Shown here one piece after another: positions 1 through 7,052 of a stretch of 26,402 nt of DNA. The notes under the pieces are model-generated. The model did not search any database and had not been told where the DNA came from. It saw only the letters and a program-made list of their open reading frames with translations. Source of the DNA: DATEOR01 sp036279015 (GTDB lineage Bacteria; Actinomycetota; Thermoleophilia; Gaiellales; Gaiellaceae); NCBI GenBank assembly GCA_036279015.1, contig DASUJY010000067.1, forward strand, positions 1-26,402, written 5' to 3'. The translations under genes and the position numbers were made by a program. Position 1 is the first letter of the stretch. Each line of letters starts with the position of its first letter.

Positions 1-189
1 GCGAAGAAGCTGATCGAGGACGGCGCCCACGGCGGCAAGGGCTCGGAGGCCCATGCCGCGGCGGTGACGGGCGACACCGTCGGCGATCCCTACAAGGACA
101 CCGCCGGCCCCGCCATCAACCCGATGATCAAGATCACCAACATCGTCGCGATCCTGATCATCCCCCTGATCGCCGCCATCCACGGCTAG
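1..189 (+). CDS. hppA: Membrane-bound proton-translocating pyrophosphatase, C-terminal fragment
   Basis: The window opens inside a reading frame that ends at the TAG at 187-189. The 62 visible residues contain GDTVGDPYKDTAGPAINPMI, the conserved C-terminal block of H+-pumping membrane pyrophosphatases, in which Asp and Lys residues help bind Mg-pyrophosphate. A last hydrophobic helix (IVAILIIPLIAAI) follows and the protein ends in HG, as is usual in this family. The enzyme hydrolyses pyrophosphate at the cytoplasmic membrane and pumps H+ (some relatives pump Na+). The start and about 90% of the protein lie upstream of the window, so ion and K+ specificity cannot be judged here. Confidence 0.93.
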   Translation, partial: AKKLIEDGAHGGKGSEAHAAAVTGDTVGDPYKDTAGPAINPMIKITNIVAILIIPLIAAIHG

Positions 190-224
190 TCCCTTCAGGA
201 CACCGGCTCTCCCGTCCGCTTCGG

Positions 225-247
225 ACACCGGGATCTGACCCCGGTGT
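225..247. terminator. Hairpin between convergent genes
   Basis: ACACCGGG (225-232) and CCCGGTGT (240-247) form a perfect 8-bp stem with a 7-nt loop. It lies 35 bp after the pyrophosphatase stop and just beyond the 3' end of the leftward gene at 255-476, so it could serve both convergent units. There is no T-tract on either side, so intrinsic termination is inferred from the hairpin and its place only. Confidence 0.45.
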
Positions 248-254
248 GGACAAC

Positions 255-476
255 TCAGCCCGCGCGGCGGCGGCGGACCTGCGGGCCCTGGTGGCCGAGG
301 GCTGCGTAGGCGAGTGCCTGGAGCGAGTCGTTCAACGTCGTCAGCTCGTGCGCGATGCGGAGGAGCCCCTCGCCGTGGTCGAGCCGCTTGTTGAGGGCAT
401 GCATCTCGTCGCAGAGGCGGTCGAGACGCTCGAGGATCGCGTCGAGCTGGCGGTCGTCGAGATTCTTAGGTTCCAC
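255..476 (-). CDS. Small helical protein of unknown function
   Basis: 73 aa from the GTG at 476. This start is chosen because it overlaps the end of the upstream HAD-like gene by 11 nt (GTGGAACCTAA contains that gene's TAA) and an AGGA lies about 9 nt upstream; a longer frame reaches 566 but would run deep into the HAD gene. The middle (about residues 8-55) has an amphipathic, heptad-like pattern (LDAILERLDRLCDEMHALNKR, split here by meaning: two short helices with Leu spacing) and looks like a short coiled coil; the tail is rich in Arg. There is no membrane segment and no known domain that I recognise. Its place as the last gene of a three-gene overlapping cluster (VanZ, HAD, this gene) suggests cotranscription but does not give a function. 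Confidence 0.6.
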   Translation of the reverse strand: MEPKNLDDRQLDAILERLDRLCDEMHALNKRLDHGEGLLRIAHELTTLNDSLQALAYAALGHQGPQVRRRRAG

Positions 477-951
477 TCTCGCTGATCCTAACGAGGTCTT
501 CGCGCGTCGCCGCGACAGGGGTGTCAGGGCCGAGCTCGGCGAGGACCCGTTCACGGGCGCCCGCACCGGCGTGGACGACGGCGACCCGACGCGCTGCTCC
601 CAGGTGCGCGAGCGCCACGCGCGTCAGCTCGAGCGGAGCGTCGGAGAAGACGCCGATCCTCCAGCCGGATCCGGCGAGCGCGCGCAGCGCCGCTGCGGCG
701 TCGGCGTTGGGGCGGAGATGAACCGGCGCCCGGTCCTCGGCGAAGCGCTCGAGCGCGCCGCGCCAGTCGCCAACGCCGCGCGCCGACCAGCGGTCGAGCT
801 CCTCGGCGGCGGCCCCCCTGTCCTGCGGCAGCTCGGCCGGATCGAGGGGCGCGATCGAAGCGAAGCGCCTCGCAGCGTCCGCGAGAAAGTCGTTCCAGAG
901 CGGGCGAGTGTCCCCGAGCGCCCCGTCGAGCTCGACCGCGAGCGTCTTCAC
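466..951 (-). CDS. HAD-like hydrolase domain protein, possibly degenerate
   Basis: 161 aa from the GTG at 951, which overlaps the VanZ stop as GTGA; a second GTG at 957 is the alternative start. The N-terminus, VKTLAVELDGALGDTRPLW, has the shape of HAD motif I (hhhDxDGTLxDT), but the nucleophile Asp of DxDG is replaced by Glu (VELDG) and the Thr by Ala. A motif II-like segment, IGVFSDAP, follows near residue 103, and a late segment has TPVAATREDLVRI, where a motif IV acidic pair would normally be. The fold is probably HAD, but the altered first acidic residue suggests that it may not be a normal phosphatase. It sits between vanZ and a small helical protein in one overlapping leftward cluster. 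The substrate is unknown. Confidence 0.7.
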   Translation of the reverse strand: MKTLAVELDGALGDTRPLWNDFLADAARRFASIAPLDPAELPQDRGAAAEELDRWSARGVGDWRGALERFAEDRAPVHLRPNADAAAALRALAGSGWRIGVFSDAPLELTRVALAHLGAARRVAVVHAGAGARERVLAELGPDTPVAATREDLVRISESGT

Positions 952-1286
952 CGCCACAGTCGCGAGGCGAGCGCCACGCCGATCAGGACGCCCGCCGTGT
1001 CGATGAGCCAGTCGACCGGTGAGCCGTGCCGGCCGCTGACGAAGCGCTGGTGGACCTCGTCCGTGATCGCATAGGCCGAGGCGAGACCGACCGCAAGCGT
1101 CGGATGCCGCGTCGCCCGCAGGACGAGCGCGCCGAGGATCGCGTACTCGGCGGCGTGAGCGAGCTTGCGCAGCAGGAGATCCCAGGTGCCGAGGCCGGTG
1201 CCGAGATTGGGCGTGGCGGAGAGCGCGAAGATGACGCCCGCCCAGACCACGACCGGGATCCAGGGTCTCGCACGGGTCGCGGTCAT
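948..1286 (-). CDS. VanZ-like family membrane protein
   Basis: 112 aa from the ATG at 1286. The protein has an N-terminal membrane helix (about residues 9-24), a conserved block KLAHAAEYAILGALVL, then the family signature AITDEVHQRFVSGRHGSPVD followed by WLIDTAGVLIGVALA. The H, E, D/E and GR..S.xD residues match the VanZ-like family (named for a teicoplanin-resistance protein; most members have no proven function). The frame is open far upstream, but this ATG is favoured because TACGCT lies 6 nt before it, as in other leaderless genes of this window. The stop overlaps the start of the HAD-like gene by 4 nt, so the two are probably cotranslated. Confidence 0.85.
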   Translation of the reverse strand: MTATRARPWIPVVVWAGVIFALSATPNLGTGLGTWDLLLRKLAHAAEYAILGALVLRATRHPTLAVGLASAYAITDEVHQRFVSGRHGSPVDWLIDTAGVLIGVALASRLWR

Positions 1287-1298
1287 CGCCGCAGCGTA
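1287..1298 (-). promoter_or_regulatory. Candidate leaderless promoter -10 box of the VanZ-like gene
   Basis: Read leftward, TACGCT (1298-1293) is followed by 6 nt and then the ATG at 1286. This is the TANNNT spacing expected when transcription starts at the initiation codon. No convincing -35 element is visible. Confidence 0.4.
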
Positions 1299-1370
1299 GT
1301 GCCCCGACGGAGGGATGCGCCGGAGGAGCGCGTCCGCCGATGTCTCTGGCAGTTTCTTCCACGGATCGTC

Positions 1371-1838
1371 ATGGCATTCGCGGCCCATAACGAGAAGCGG
1401 GATCTCCCGCTCGGCGAGCTGATCGTCGGCTCCGGCCTGCTCTCGCAGCTTCAGCTCGACGCCGCGCTTGCCGCCTCCCGGGCGACAGGCCGCCGGCTCG
1501 GGCAGGTGCTCGTCGACGACGAGCTCGTGGACGAGCGCGAGCTCGCCCAGGTCGTCGCCCGGCAGGAGGGCCTCGAGTTCATCGACCTGGGCAAGTACGA
1601 CCTCGACGACGAGGCGATCGATCTCCTCTCCGAGAGGTCGGCGCGCCGCTACGGCGCCCTGCCTTACCAGTTCGAGGACTTCGCCGTCTGCGTTGCGATC
1701 GTCGACCCATCCGACGACGACGCCCTCGACGCGCTGCTGGAAGAGATCCCGCGGCCCGTTCGATTCGTCGTCGCCACGCGCACCGAGGTCGACGCAGCCC
1801 TGAACGAGGCGTTCGGCGAGCCTTTCGCCGCAGCGTGA
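1371..1838 (+). CDS. Stand-alone MshEN / type II secretion ATPase N-terminal-domain protein
   Basis: 155 aa from the ATG at 1371. Residues about 12-80 match the MshEN (GspE N-terminal) fold: LPLGELIVGSGLLSQLQLDA followed by RLGQVLVDDELVDERELAQV, two similar RLGxxLV...L helical repeats. The rest (EFIDLGKYDLDDEAIDLLSE, then PVRFVVATRTEVDAALNEAF) matches the second half of this domain in PilB/GspE ATPases. Those ATPases carry a Walker ATPase domain after this region, which is absent here, so this is a single-domain protein. Some MshEN domains bind c-di-GMP, but the first repeat lacks the usual Arg and Gln, so binding is not assured. The gene is divergent from vanZ and is directly followed by the riboswitch promoter. 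The longer open frame upstream (from 1026) overlaps vanZ antisense and is not supported. Confidence 0.82.
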   Translation: MAFAAHNEKRDLPLGELIVGSGLLSQLQLDAALAASRATGRRLGQVLVDDELVDERELAQVVARQEGLEFIDLGKYDLDDEAIDLLSERSARRYGALPYQFEDFAVCVAIVDPSDDDALDALLEEIPRPVRFVVATRTEVDAALNEAFGEPFAAA

Positions 1839-1842
1839 CCTG

Positions 1843-1848
1843 CTAGCC
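1843..1848 (+). promoter_or_regulatory. Candidate -10 box for the riboswitch transcript
   Basis: TAGCCT lies 16 nt before the first stem of the cobalamin riboswitch and 4 nt after the MshEN gene stop. Initiation about 7 nt downstream would place the riboswitch at the very 5' end of the transcript. No good -35 match is seen. Confidence 0.35.
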
Positions 1849-1863
1849 TCCCGCCACACATAA

Positions 1864-2006
1864 GGCGAGCGGAAAGGGAAGCCGGTGCAAGACCGGCACG
1901 GTCCCGCCGCTGTGAGGGGAGATGCTCTCCGCCGAAGTGCCACTGGCCCGAGGCCGGGAAGGCGGCGCGAGAGGGAGCCCCGAGTCAGAAGACCTGCCGT
2001 TTCGCC
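1864..2006 (+). promoter_or_regulatory. Cobalamin (B12) riboswitch
   Basis: The conserved core is easy to read: AAAGGGAAGCCGGTGCAAGA, then CCCGCCGCTGTGA, then GCCACTG (1939-1945), GGGAAGGC, and finally the B12 box AGTCAGAAGACCTGCC (1983-1998). The closing stem P1 can be drawn between GGCGAGCGG (1864-1872) and CCGTTTCGCC (1997-2006). Downstream, CCTCC (2005-2009) can pair with the Shine-Dalgarno GGAGG (2030-2034) of btuF, which suggests translational control; there is no T-rich terminator before the gene. Riboswitches of this class normally turn genes off when adenosylcobalamin or another cobamide is bound, which fits an uptake and salvage operon. Confidence 0.96.
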
Positions 2007-2038
2007 TCCAGACCGTTCCCCTCGCGGAAGGAGGACAC

Positions 2039-2926
2039 GTGCTTCGTCGATCCCCGATGGCCCTCGTGGCCGTCCTGCTCACCGTAATTCTTGCGGCCTG
2101 CGGGAGCTCCCAGGGCTCGTCGCCGTCCTCGCCGGCGGCGACGCAGGCCGCGGCGCCCGCATCGCATCGCATCGTCTCGCTCTCGCCGCCCGCGACCGAG
2201 TCGCTCTTCGCGATCGGCGCAGGCGACCAGGTGGTCGCCGTCGACGACCAGTCGAACTATCCGGCCGAGGCGCCGCACACGAAGCTCTCCAGCTACCAGC
2301 CGAACGTCGAGGCGGTCGCCGAGTACGACCCCGACCTCGTGGTCATCTCCTTCGATCCGGGCGATGTCGTCGACGGGCTGAAGAAGCTCCATATCCCAGT
2401 CCTCATGCAGGCGGCCCCGACCGACCTCGAGGGCGCCTACGCGCAGATCGAGGAGCTGGGCGAGGCGACCGGTCATGCGGCCGAGGCCCGGCAGGTCGTC
2501 TCGGACATGCGGAGCCGCATCGCCGGCGTCGTGGACGCCAAGCCCGGCTTGGGCCTCAGCGTCTACCACGAGATCAGCCCGGACTACTATTCAGCCACCT
2601 CGAAGACGTTCATCGGCTCCGTCTACACGCTTCTCGGCGCGAGGAACATCGCGGACGCAGCGGGCGGGAAGGCGCCCGACTACCCGCAGCTCTCGGCCGA
2701 GTACGTCGTCGACTCGGATCCCGACGTGATCGTCCTGTCGGACACGAAGTGCTGCAACCAGAGTGCGAAGACCGTCGGCTCGCGGCCGGGCTGGGACGAG
2801 CTCACCGCCGTGCAGAGCGGCAACGTGGTTCCGGTGGACGACGACATCGCCTCGCGCTGGGGCCCGCGAATCGTCGATTTCGTGGCCGCGGTCGGCCAGG
2901 CATTCGAGCGAGCGTCCGGGACGTGA
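2039..2926 (+). CDS. btuF: Cobalamin ABC transporter substrate-binding lipoprotein
   Basis: 295 aa from the GTG at 2039, placed 4 nt after a strong GGAGG. The N-terminus is a lipoprotein signal: hydrophobic segment MALVAVLLTVILAAC with the lipidated Cys at residue 20, then a Ser/Pro/Ala-rich linker. The mature part starts with HRIVSLSPPATESLFAIGAG, the BtuF/FhuD-type periplasmic-binding fold, with VAVDDQSNYP and YDPDLVVIS following; the C-terminal lobe has YTLLGARNIADAAGG and DPDVIVLSD. It should capture cobamide or cobinamide outside the membrane and deliver it to BtuCD. It directly follows the B12 riboswitch and overlaps btuC by 4 nt (GTGA), which supports a cobalamin ligand over a siderophore or haem. 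Confidence 0.93.
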   Translation: MLRRSPMALVAVLLTVILAACGSSQGSSPSSPAATQAAAPASHRIVSLSPPATESLFAIGAGDQVVAVDDQSNYPAEAPHTKLSSYQPNVEAVAEYDPDLVVISFDPGDVVDGLKKLHIPVLMQAAPTDLEGAYAQIEELGEATGHAAEARQVVSDMRSRIAGVVDAKPGLGLSVYHEISPDYYSATSKTFIGSVYTLLGARNIADAAGGKAPDYPQLSAEYVVDSDPDVIVLSDTKCCNQSAKTVGSRPGWDELTAVQSGNVVPVDDDIASRWGPRIVDFVAAVGQAFERASGT

Positions 2927-3975
2927 TCGCCGCGCGGCAGCGGCGGGTCGACCTTCCGGGCCTGAGCGCGGCCTGGCTCGCCGCCGGAATTGCGACCGTC
3001 GTCGCCGCCGGGCTGGTCGCGCTTGCGGTGGGTCCTGTCGACCTCGGCCTCGGCTCCATCACGCGGGCCCTGCTGAGTCACGTTCCCTTCCTGCACGTGA
3101 AGTCGCCGCTCAGCGGGACGGAAGATGCCGTCCTCTGGCAGATCCGGGCGCCGCGCGTCGCTCTCGGGCTGCTCGTCGGCGCGATGCTCGCCTCGGCCGG
3201 CGCCGCCTATCAGGGCGTCTTCCGCAACGCGCTGGCGGATCCATACCTGCTCGGCGCTGCGGCGGGCGCCGGCCTGGGCGCGACTTTGGTGATCGCCTAC
3301 TCGCACGGCGGAGCCAGCCGTGACCTCAGACCCCTCGCCGCCTTCGCGGGGGCGATGCTCGGCGTTGGAGCGGCCTATCTCCTCGGCCGCTCGGTCGCAG
3401 GGCGGACGACTGCCACGCTGATCCTCGCCGGTGTCACGGTCGCCTCGTTCCTCACGGCGGTGCAGACGTTCGTCCAGCAGCAGAACACGGACACCGTCCA
3501 GGAGGTGTACGCGTGGATTCTCGGCCAGCTCGAGACATCCGGGTGGCGAGAAGTGCTCCTGGCCCTCCCCTACATGATCGTGAGCTGGGTGGTGCTCCTC
3601 GTCCACCGGCGGCTGCTCGACATCCTCGCCGTGGGAGACGAGGAGGCTTCCAGCGTCGGGGTGGACGTTGCGCGCGTCCGCCTGGTCGTGCTCGCTGCCG
3701 CCACGCTCGGAACCGCGGCTGCGGTCGCCTTCAGCGGGCTGATCGCCTTCGTCGGGATCATCGTGCCCCACGCGATCCGGCTCGTCGTCGGCACGAGCTA
3801 CAGGATCGTGCTCCCGCTCTCGCTCTGCTTCGGAGCGGCGTTCCTCGTCCTCGCAGACGTCCTCGCCCGGACGGCCGTCGCTCCGGCGGAGCTTCCCATC
3901 GGCGTCGTGACGGCGTTCTTCGGCGCGCCGTTCTTCGCGCTCGTCCTGCGGACGACTCGGGTGGTCGGCCCGTGA
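2923..3975 (+). CDS. btuC: Cobalamin ABC transporter permease
   Basis: 350 aa from the GTG at 2923, in a GTGA overlap with the btuF stop. It is a FecCD/BtuC-family permease with about nine to ten membrane helices. Typical blocks are WQIRAPRVALGLLVGAMLA and AGAAYQGVFRNALADPYLLG near residues 65-110, LAVGDEEASSVGVDVARVR (the cytoplasmic coupling region), and FSGLIAFVGIIVPHAIRLVV, the conserved block that touches the ATPase. The protein forms the membrane channel and, as a dimer, works with BtuD and the lipoprotein BtuF. Length is normal for the family. The overlaps on both sides show tight translational coupling within the riboswitch-led operon. Confidence 0.94.
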   Translation: MIAARQRRVDLPGLSAAWLAAGIATVVAAGLVALAVGPVDLGLGSITRALLSHVPFLHVKSPLSGTEDAVLWQIRAPRVALGLLVGAMLASAGAAYQGVFRNALADPYLLGAAAGAGLGATLVIAYSHGGASRDLRPLAAFAGAMLGVGAAYLLGRSVAGRTTATLILAGVTVASFLTAVQTFVQQQNTDTVQEVYAWILGQLETSGWREVLLALPYMIVSWVVLLVHRRLLDILAVGDEEASSVGVDVARVRLVVLAAATLGTAAAVAFSGLIAFVGIIVPHAIRLVVGTSYRIVLPLSLCFGAAFLVLADVLARTAVAPAELPIGVVTAFFGAPFFALVLRTTRVVGP

Positions 3976-4772
3976 AGCCTCTCGTCGTGGAGGAGGTGCG
4001 CGTCGAGCTCGATGGGGCGCTCGTCGTCGGCGGGCTCAGCCTCGAGGTCGGCGCGGGCGAGTGGCTCGGCGTGATCGGCCCGAACGGCGCCGGGAAGACG
4101 ACCTTCCTTCGCGCGGTGGCGGGTCTCGTTCCCTTCACCGGATCGATCCGTCTCTTCGGAGACGAGGTGGCGGGGCTCGGTCGCCGCGACGTCGCCCTCC
4201 GGTTGGCTCTCGTGCCTCAGACGCCCGTCATCCCACCCCACATGACGGTGCTCGACTACGTCCTGATCGGCCGCACGCCCCACCTGGGCTACACGGGGGC
4301 ACCTGAACCGAGCGACGTGGATGCGTGCCGCGCCGCTCTGGCGCGGCTGGACGTGGCTCAGCTCGCGGACCGGCAGCTCGGTTCGCTCAGCGGCGGGGAA
4401 CGCCAGCGTGCCGTGCTCGCGCGGGCAATGGCGCAAGACGCACGCCTCATCCTCCTCGACGAGCCGACCACCGCGCTCGACGTGGGGGCTCAGCAGCAGG
4501 TGCTGGAGCTGGTCGCCGATCTTCGCGAGAGCCGGGCTCTCACCGTGCTGAGCGCCATGCACGATCTCACCGTCGCCGGCCAGTATCCGGACCGGCTGAT
4601 CCTCCTCGACGGCGGGCGCGAGGCGATGAGCGGCTCTCCCGCCGAGGTGCTCACCGAGGAAACGATCGCCCGCCACTACGGCGCGTCGGTGCGGGTCGTG
4701 TCCGACGGCGGGTCGGTCGCCGTCGTCCCTCTTCGTCCGCGCGTCGAGACCGAGGAGCGGGTCGCGCCGTGA
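3972..4772 (+). CDS. btuD: Cobalamin ABC transporter ATP-binding protein
   Basis: 266 aa from the GTG at 3972, overlapping the btuC stop by 4 nt. Walker A is GPNGAGKTT (residues 36-44), the Q-loop is LALVPQTP, the ABC signature is LSGGERQRA, Walker B is LILLDEPTTALD, and the switch His is in SAMHDLT. The insert HMTVLDYVLIGRTPHLGYTG is typical of the BtuD/FhuC importer subfamily. It should hydrolyse ATP to drive import through BtuC. The C-terminal 30 residues are a short extra tail after the ATPase core. Its stop overlaps the cobU start (GTGA). Confidence 0.94.
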   Translation: MKPLVVEEVRVELDGALVVGGLSLEVGAGEWLGVIGPNGAGKTTFLRAVAGLVPFTGSIRLFGDEVAGLGRRDVALRLALVPQTPVIPPHMTVLDYVLIGRTPHLGYTGAPEPSDVDACRAALARLDVAQLADRQLGSLSGGERQRAVLARAMAQDARLILLDEPTTALDVGAQQQVLELVADLRESRALTVLSAMHDLTVAGQYPDRLILLDGGREAMSGSPAEVLTEETIARHYGASVRVVSDGGSVAVVPLRPRVETEERVAP

Positions 4773-5281
4773 GCCTGACCCTGCTCGTCGGCGGGGCGCG
4801 CAGCGGGAAGTCGACCCTCGCGCTCCGCAGGGCGGCAGCCGCGGATTCGGTCGTCTTCATTGCCACCGCGGAGGCAGGCGACGACGAGATGGCGGCGCGT
4901 ATCGCGTCGCACCGAACCGAGCGCCCCGTGGCGTGGACGACCGTCGAGGAGCCCGTTGAGATTCGCGCGGCCGTCGAGTCCTCGCCGCCGGAGTCGTTCG
5001 TGATCCTCGACTGCCTCTCGCTCTGGGTCTCGAACCTCATGGGCAGGGGCTGGCAGGACGAGGCGATCGAGGCCGAGACGGCTCGGGCGGCGGCCGTCGC
5101 TGCGGCCAGGCCGGCCCCCACCGTGGTCGTGACGAACGAGGTCGGGCTCGGCATCGTGCCCGCAACGCCGCTCGGCCGGCGCTATCGGGACGTTCTCGGG
5201 CGCGTCAACACGACCTTCGCCGAGGCGGCGGAGGAGGCGCTCCTCGTCGTCGCAGGCCGAGCGCTGCGCCTCGAACGATGA
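4769..5281 (+). CDS. cobU: Adenosylcobinamide kinase / adenosylcobinamide-phosphate guanylyltransferase
   Basis: 170 aa from the GTG at 4769. The enzyme phosphorylates adenosylcobinamide and then adds GMP to make adenosylcobinamide-GDP. Visible motifs are the P-loop GGARSGKS (residues 8-15), ATAEAGDDEMAARIASHRTE with His48 in the place of the guanylylated His of Salmonella CobU, the segment FVILDCLSLWVSNLM, and VTNEVGLGIVPATPLGRRYR followed by DVLGRVN. These are all hallmarks of the family and the length is normal. It lies between the transporter genes and cobT with 4-nt overlaps at both ends. The context, together with cobS and cobT, gives the complete late nucleotide-loop assembly route. 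Confidence 0.95.
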   Translation: MSLTLLVGGARSGKSTLALRRAAAADSVVFIATAEAGDDEMAARIASHRTERPVAWTTVEEPVEIRAAVESSPPESFVILDCLSLWVSNLMGRGWQDEAIEAETARAAAVAAARPAPTVVVTNEVGLGIVPATPLGRRYRDVLGRVNTTFAEAAEEALLVVAGRALRLER

Positions 5282-6315
5282 TTGCGGTGCCCGCGATCGC
5301 GCCCGCCGACCGGGGGTGCTGCGAGGAGGCTCGGCGCCGGCTCGACCGGAAGACGAAGCCGACCGGAAGCCTGGGCGAGCTCGAGCGGCTCGTCGTCCGC
5401 ATCGCGGGCGCCCGGAGCACGGCCGACCTCGAACCGCTCCGGGCTGCGATCGTCCTCGCGGCAGCCGATCACGGCTATGCCGCCGAGAACGTGAGCGCCT
5501 ACCCGCCCGAGGTGACGACGCAGATGCTCGCGAACATCTCGGCGGGAGGCGCGGCGATCAACGTCCTCGCGCGCCAGGTCGGCGCCGAGCTCGTGGTCGT
5601 CGATGCAGGCGCGAAGGAGGATGCGACGCGGCCGGGAGTGCGTGCGCTCAGGCTCGGTTCGGGGACCGCCAACGCGACCGGAGGCCCCGCCATGAGCGCC
5701 GCGCAGGCCGAACGGGGCATCGCGGCCGGAGTCGAGCTCGCGGACGAGCTCGCGGTCTCGGGCTATGGGCTGATCGCGCTCGGCGAGCTCGGGATCGGCA
5801 ATACGACCGCGGCAAGCGCACTCGCCGCGGCCCTCCTCCCGGCCGATCCCGCCCTCGTCTGCGGGCGCGGAACGGGGATCGACGATGCGGGCCTCGCCCG
5901 CAAGGTGGACGTCGTCCGGCGGGCGCTCAGCGTCAACGCCGACCGGACCGGCGAACCGCTCGGCGCACTTGCCGCGCTGGGCGGATTCGAGGTGGCGGTT
6001 CTCACGGGCGTCTGCCTCGGAGCGGCGGCCAACGCGCAGATCGTCCTCCTCGACGGCTTCGTCACGGCGACCGCAGCGCTGGTCGGCGCGCGCCTGAGTC
6101 CGGCGGCCGTCGACTACATGGTTGCCTCGCACCGGGCGCCCGAACCGGGGCACGACCTCGTACTCGCCGACCTCGGGCTGATCCCGCTCTTCGATCTCGG
6201 GCTGCGACTCGGAGAGGGGAGCGGCGCCGCGCTCGCCGTTCCGATCGTCAACTCGGCCCTCGCGCTCATGGCCGGGATGGCGACGTTCGAGGAGGCAGGA
6301 GTGAGCGACCGCTAG
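5278..6315 (+). CDS. cobT: Nicotinate-nucleotide-dimethylbenzimidazole phosphoribosyltransferase
   Basis: 345 aa from the ATG at 5278 (ATGA overlap with cobU). CobT moves the phosphoribosyl group of nicotinate mononucleotide to the lower-ligand base and so makes alpha-ribazole phosphate. Seen motifs are KTKPTGSLGELE near residue 25, AADHGYAAENVSAYPPEVT, GELGIGNTTAASAL, GRGTGIDDAGLARK, and LRLGEGSGAALAVPIV, whose Glu (about residue 313) matches the catalytic Glu of the Salmonella enzyme. Length is typical. Which base is used (dimethylbenzimidazole or another) cannot be read from the sequence. The TAG shares its last base with the GTG of cobS. Confidence 0.95.
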   Translation: MIAVPAIAPADRGCCEEARRRLDRKTKPTGSLGELERLVVRIAGARSTADLEPLRAAIVLAAADHGYAAENVSAYPPEVTTQMLANISAGGAAINVLARQVGAELVVVDAGAKEDATRPGVRALRLGSGTANATGGPAMSAAQAERGIAAGVELADELAVSGYGLIALGELGIGNTTAASALAAALLPADPALVCGRGTGIDDAGLARKVDVVRRALSVNADRTGEPLGALAALGGFEVAVLTGVCLGAAANAQIVLLDGFVTATAALVGARLSPAAVDYMVASHRAPEPGHDLVLADLGLIPLFDLGLRLGEGSGAALAVPIVNSALALMAGMATFEEAGVSDR

Positions 6316-7052
6316 TGCGCGGCGTCGCCGCAGCGATCTCCTTCCTCACGCGCCTGCCGGTTGCCCGGTGGGTGACGCTCGATGCAGGCGACGTGGCACG
6401 GGGCATCGTCTTCTTTCCGCTCGTCGGAGCGGCAGTCGGCGCCGGCACGGGGCTCGTCGCGCTCGGCACCGGCGAAGTCCTGCCGGCGCTCCTCGCTGCC
6501 GTGGTCGCAATCGCCTTCGAAGCCGTGCTCACGGGCGCGATCCACCTGGACGCTCTCGGGGATCTCGCGGACGCGACGGGCGGCGGGACCCGTGAGCGGG
6601 CGCTCGAGATCCTGCGTGACCCGCGCATCGGCGCCTTCGGCGCCGTCGCGCTCGTCGTCGACGTCCTCCTCCGAGCCGGCGCGCTCGCCGCGCTCGTCGC
6701 CGAGGACGGCCTCGTGGGGCTCGTGGTGGCGAGCTTCGCGCTCGGACGTGCGGCGCCGCTCGCCATCGGCTGGGCGCTTCCGTACGCACGGCCGGGCGCG
6801 GGCAGCGGACGTGCGCTCACGGACGAACCGCGGACCTGGGAGCGAGTGGCCGGCCTCGTCATCGCCGGGGCAATCGCCTTCGGGCTCGTGGGTCTGGACG
6901 GCGGCGCGCTCGTGGGAGGCGCCGCGCTCGGCGCGGTCCTGGTCGGACTCGTGGCCTGGCGCCGCCTCGGAGGCGCAACGGGGGACGTGCTCGGGGCGGG
7001 AATCGAGGCCGGCACCGCGGGGGCGCTCCTCGCTGCGGTGGCCACGTCGTGA
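6315..7052 (+). CDS. cobS: Adenosylcobinamide-GDP ribazoletransferase (cobalamin synthase)
   Basis: 245 aa from the GTG at 6315, which overlaps the cobT stop by one base. CobS is a membrane enzyme that joins adenosylcobinamide-GDP to alpha-ribazole (phosphate). The N-terminal AAAISFLTRLPVAR is the usual family start, followed by FFPLVGAAVGAGTGL and GAIHLDALGDLADATGGG, the Asp-rich motif that binds metal and the activated corrinoid. Next is ALEILRDPRIGAFGAVALVV, also conserved. About five to six hydrophobic segments follow. It is a normal family member placed in the expected order. The TGA overlaps the cobC start. Confidence 0.94.
   Translation: MRGVAAAISFLTRLPVARWVTLDAGDVARGIVFFPLVGAAVGAGTGLVALGTGEVLPALLAAVVAIAFEAVLTGAIHLDALGDLADATGGGTRERALEILRDPRIGAFGAVALVVDVLLRAGALAALVAEDGLVGLVVASFALGRAAPLAIGWALPYARPGAGSGRALTDEPRTWERVAGLVIAGAIAFGLVGLDGGALVGGAALGAVLVGLVAWRRLGGATGDVLGAGIEAGTAGALLAAVATS

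Noticed and set aside
1297..1306. TAGTGCCCCG upstream of vanZ, similar to the end of the fold-back element at 10522
   Set aside because: Only 10 bases match and there is no second inverted copy nearby; it overlaps the vanZ -10 box and is probably chance.
1026..1370. Upstream extension of the MshEN protein
   Set aside because: It is antisense to vanZ and shows no domain; the domain begins after the ATG at 1371.
2680..3771. Long leftward open frame opposite btuF/btuC
   Set aside because: The + strand genes have complete family motifs; the antisense product has none.
3798..4676. Leftward open frame opposite btuC/btuD
   Set aside because: Antisense to Walker A, signature and Walker B of btuD; a by-product of G+C-rich third positions.
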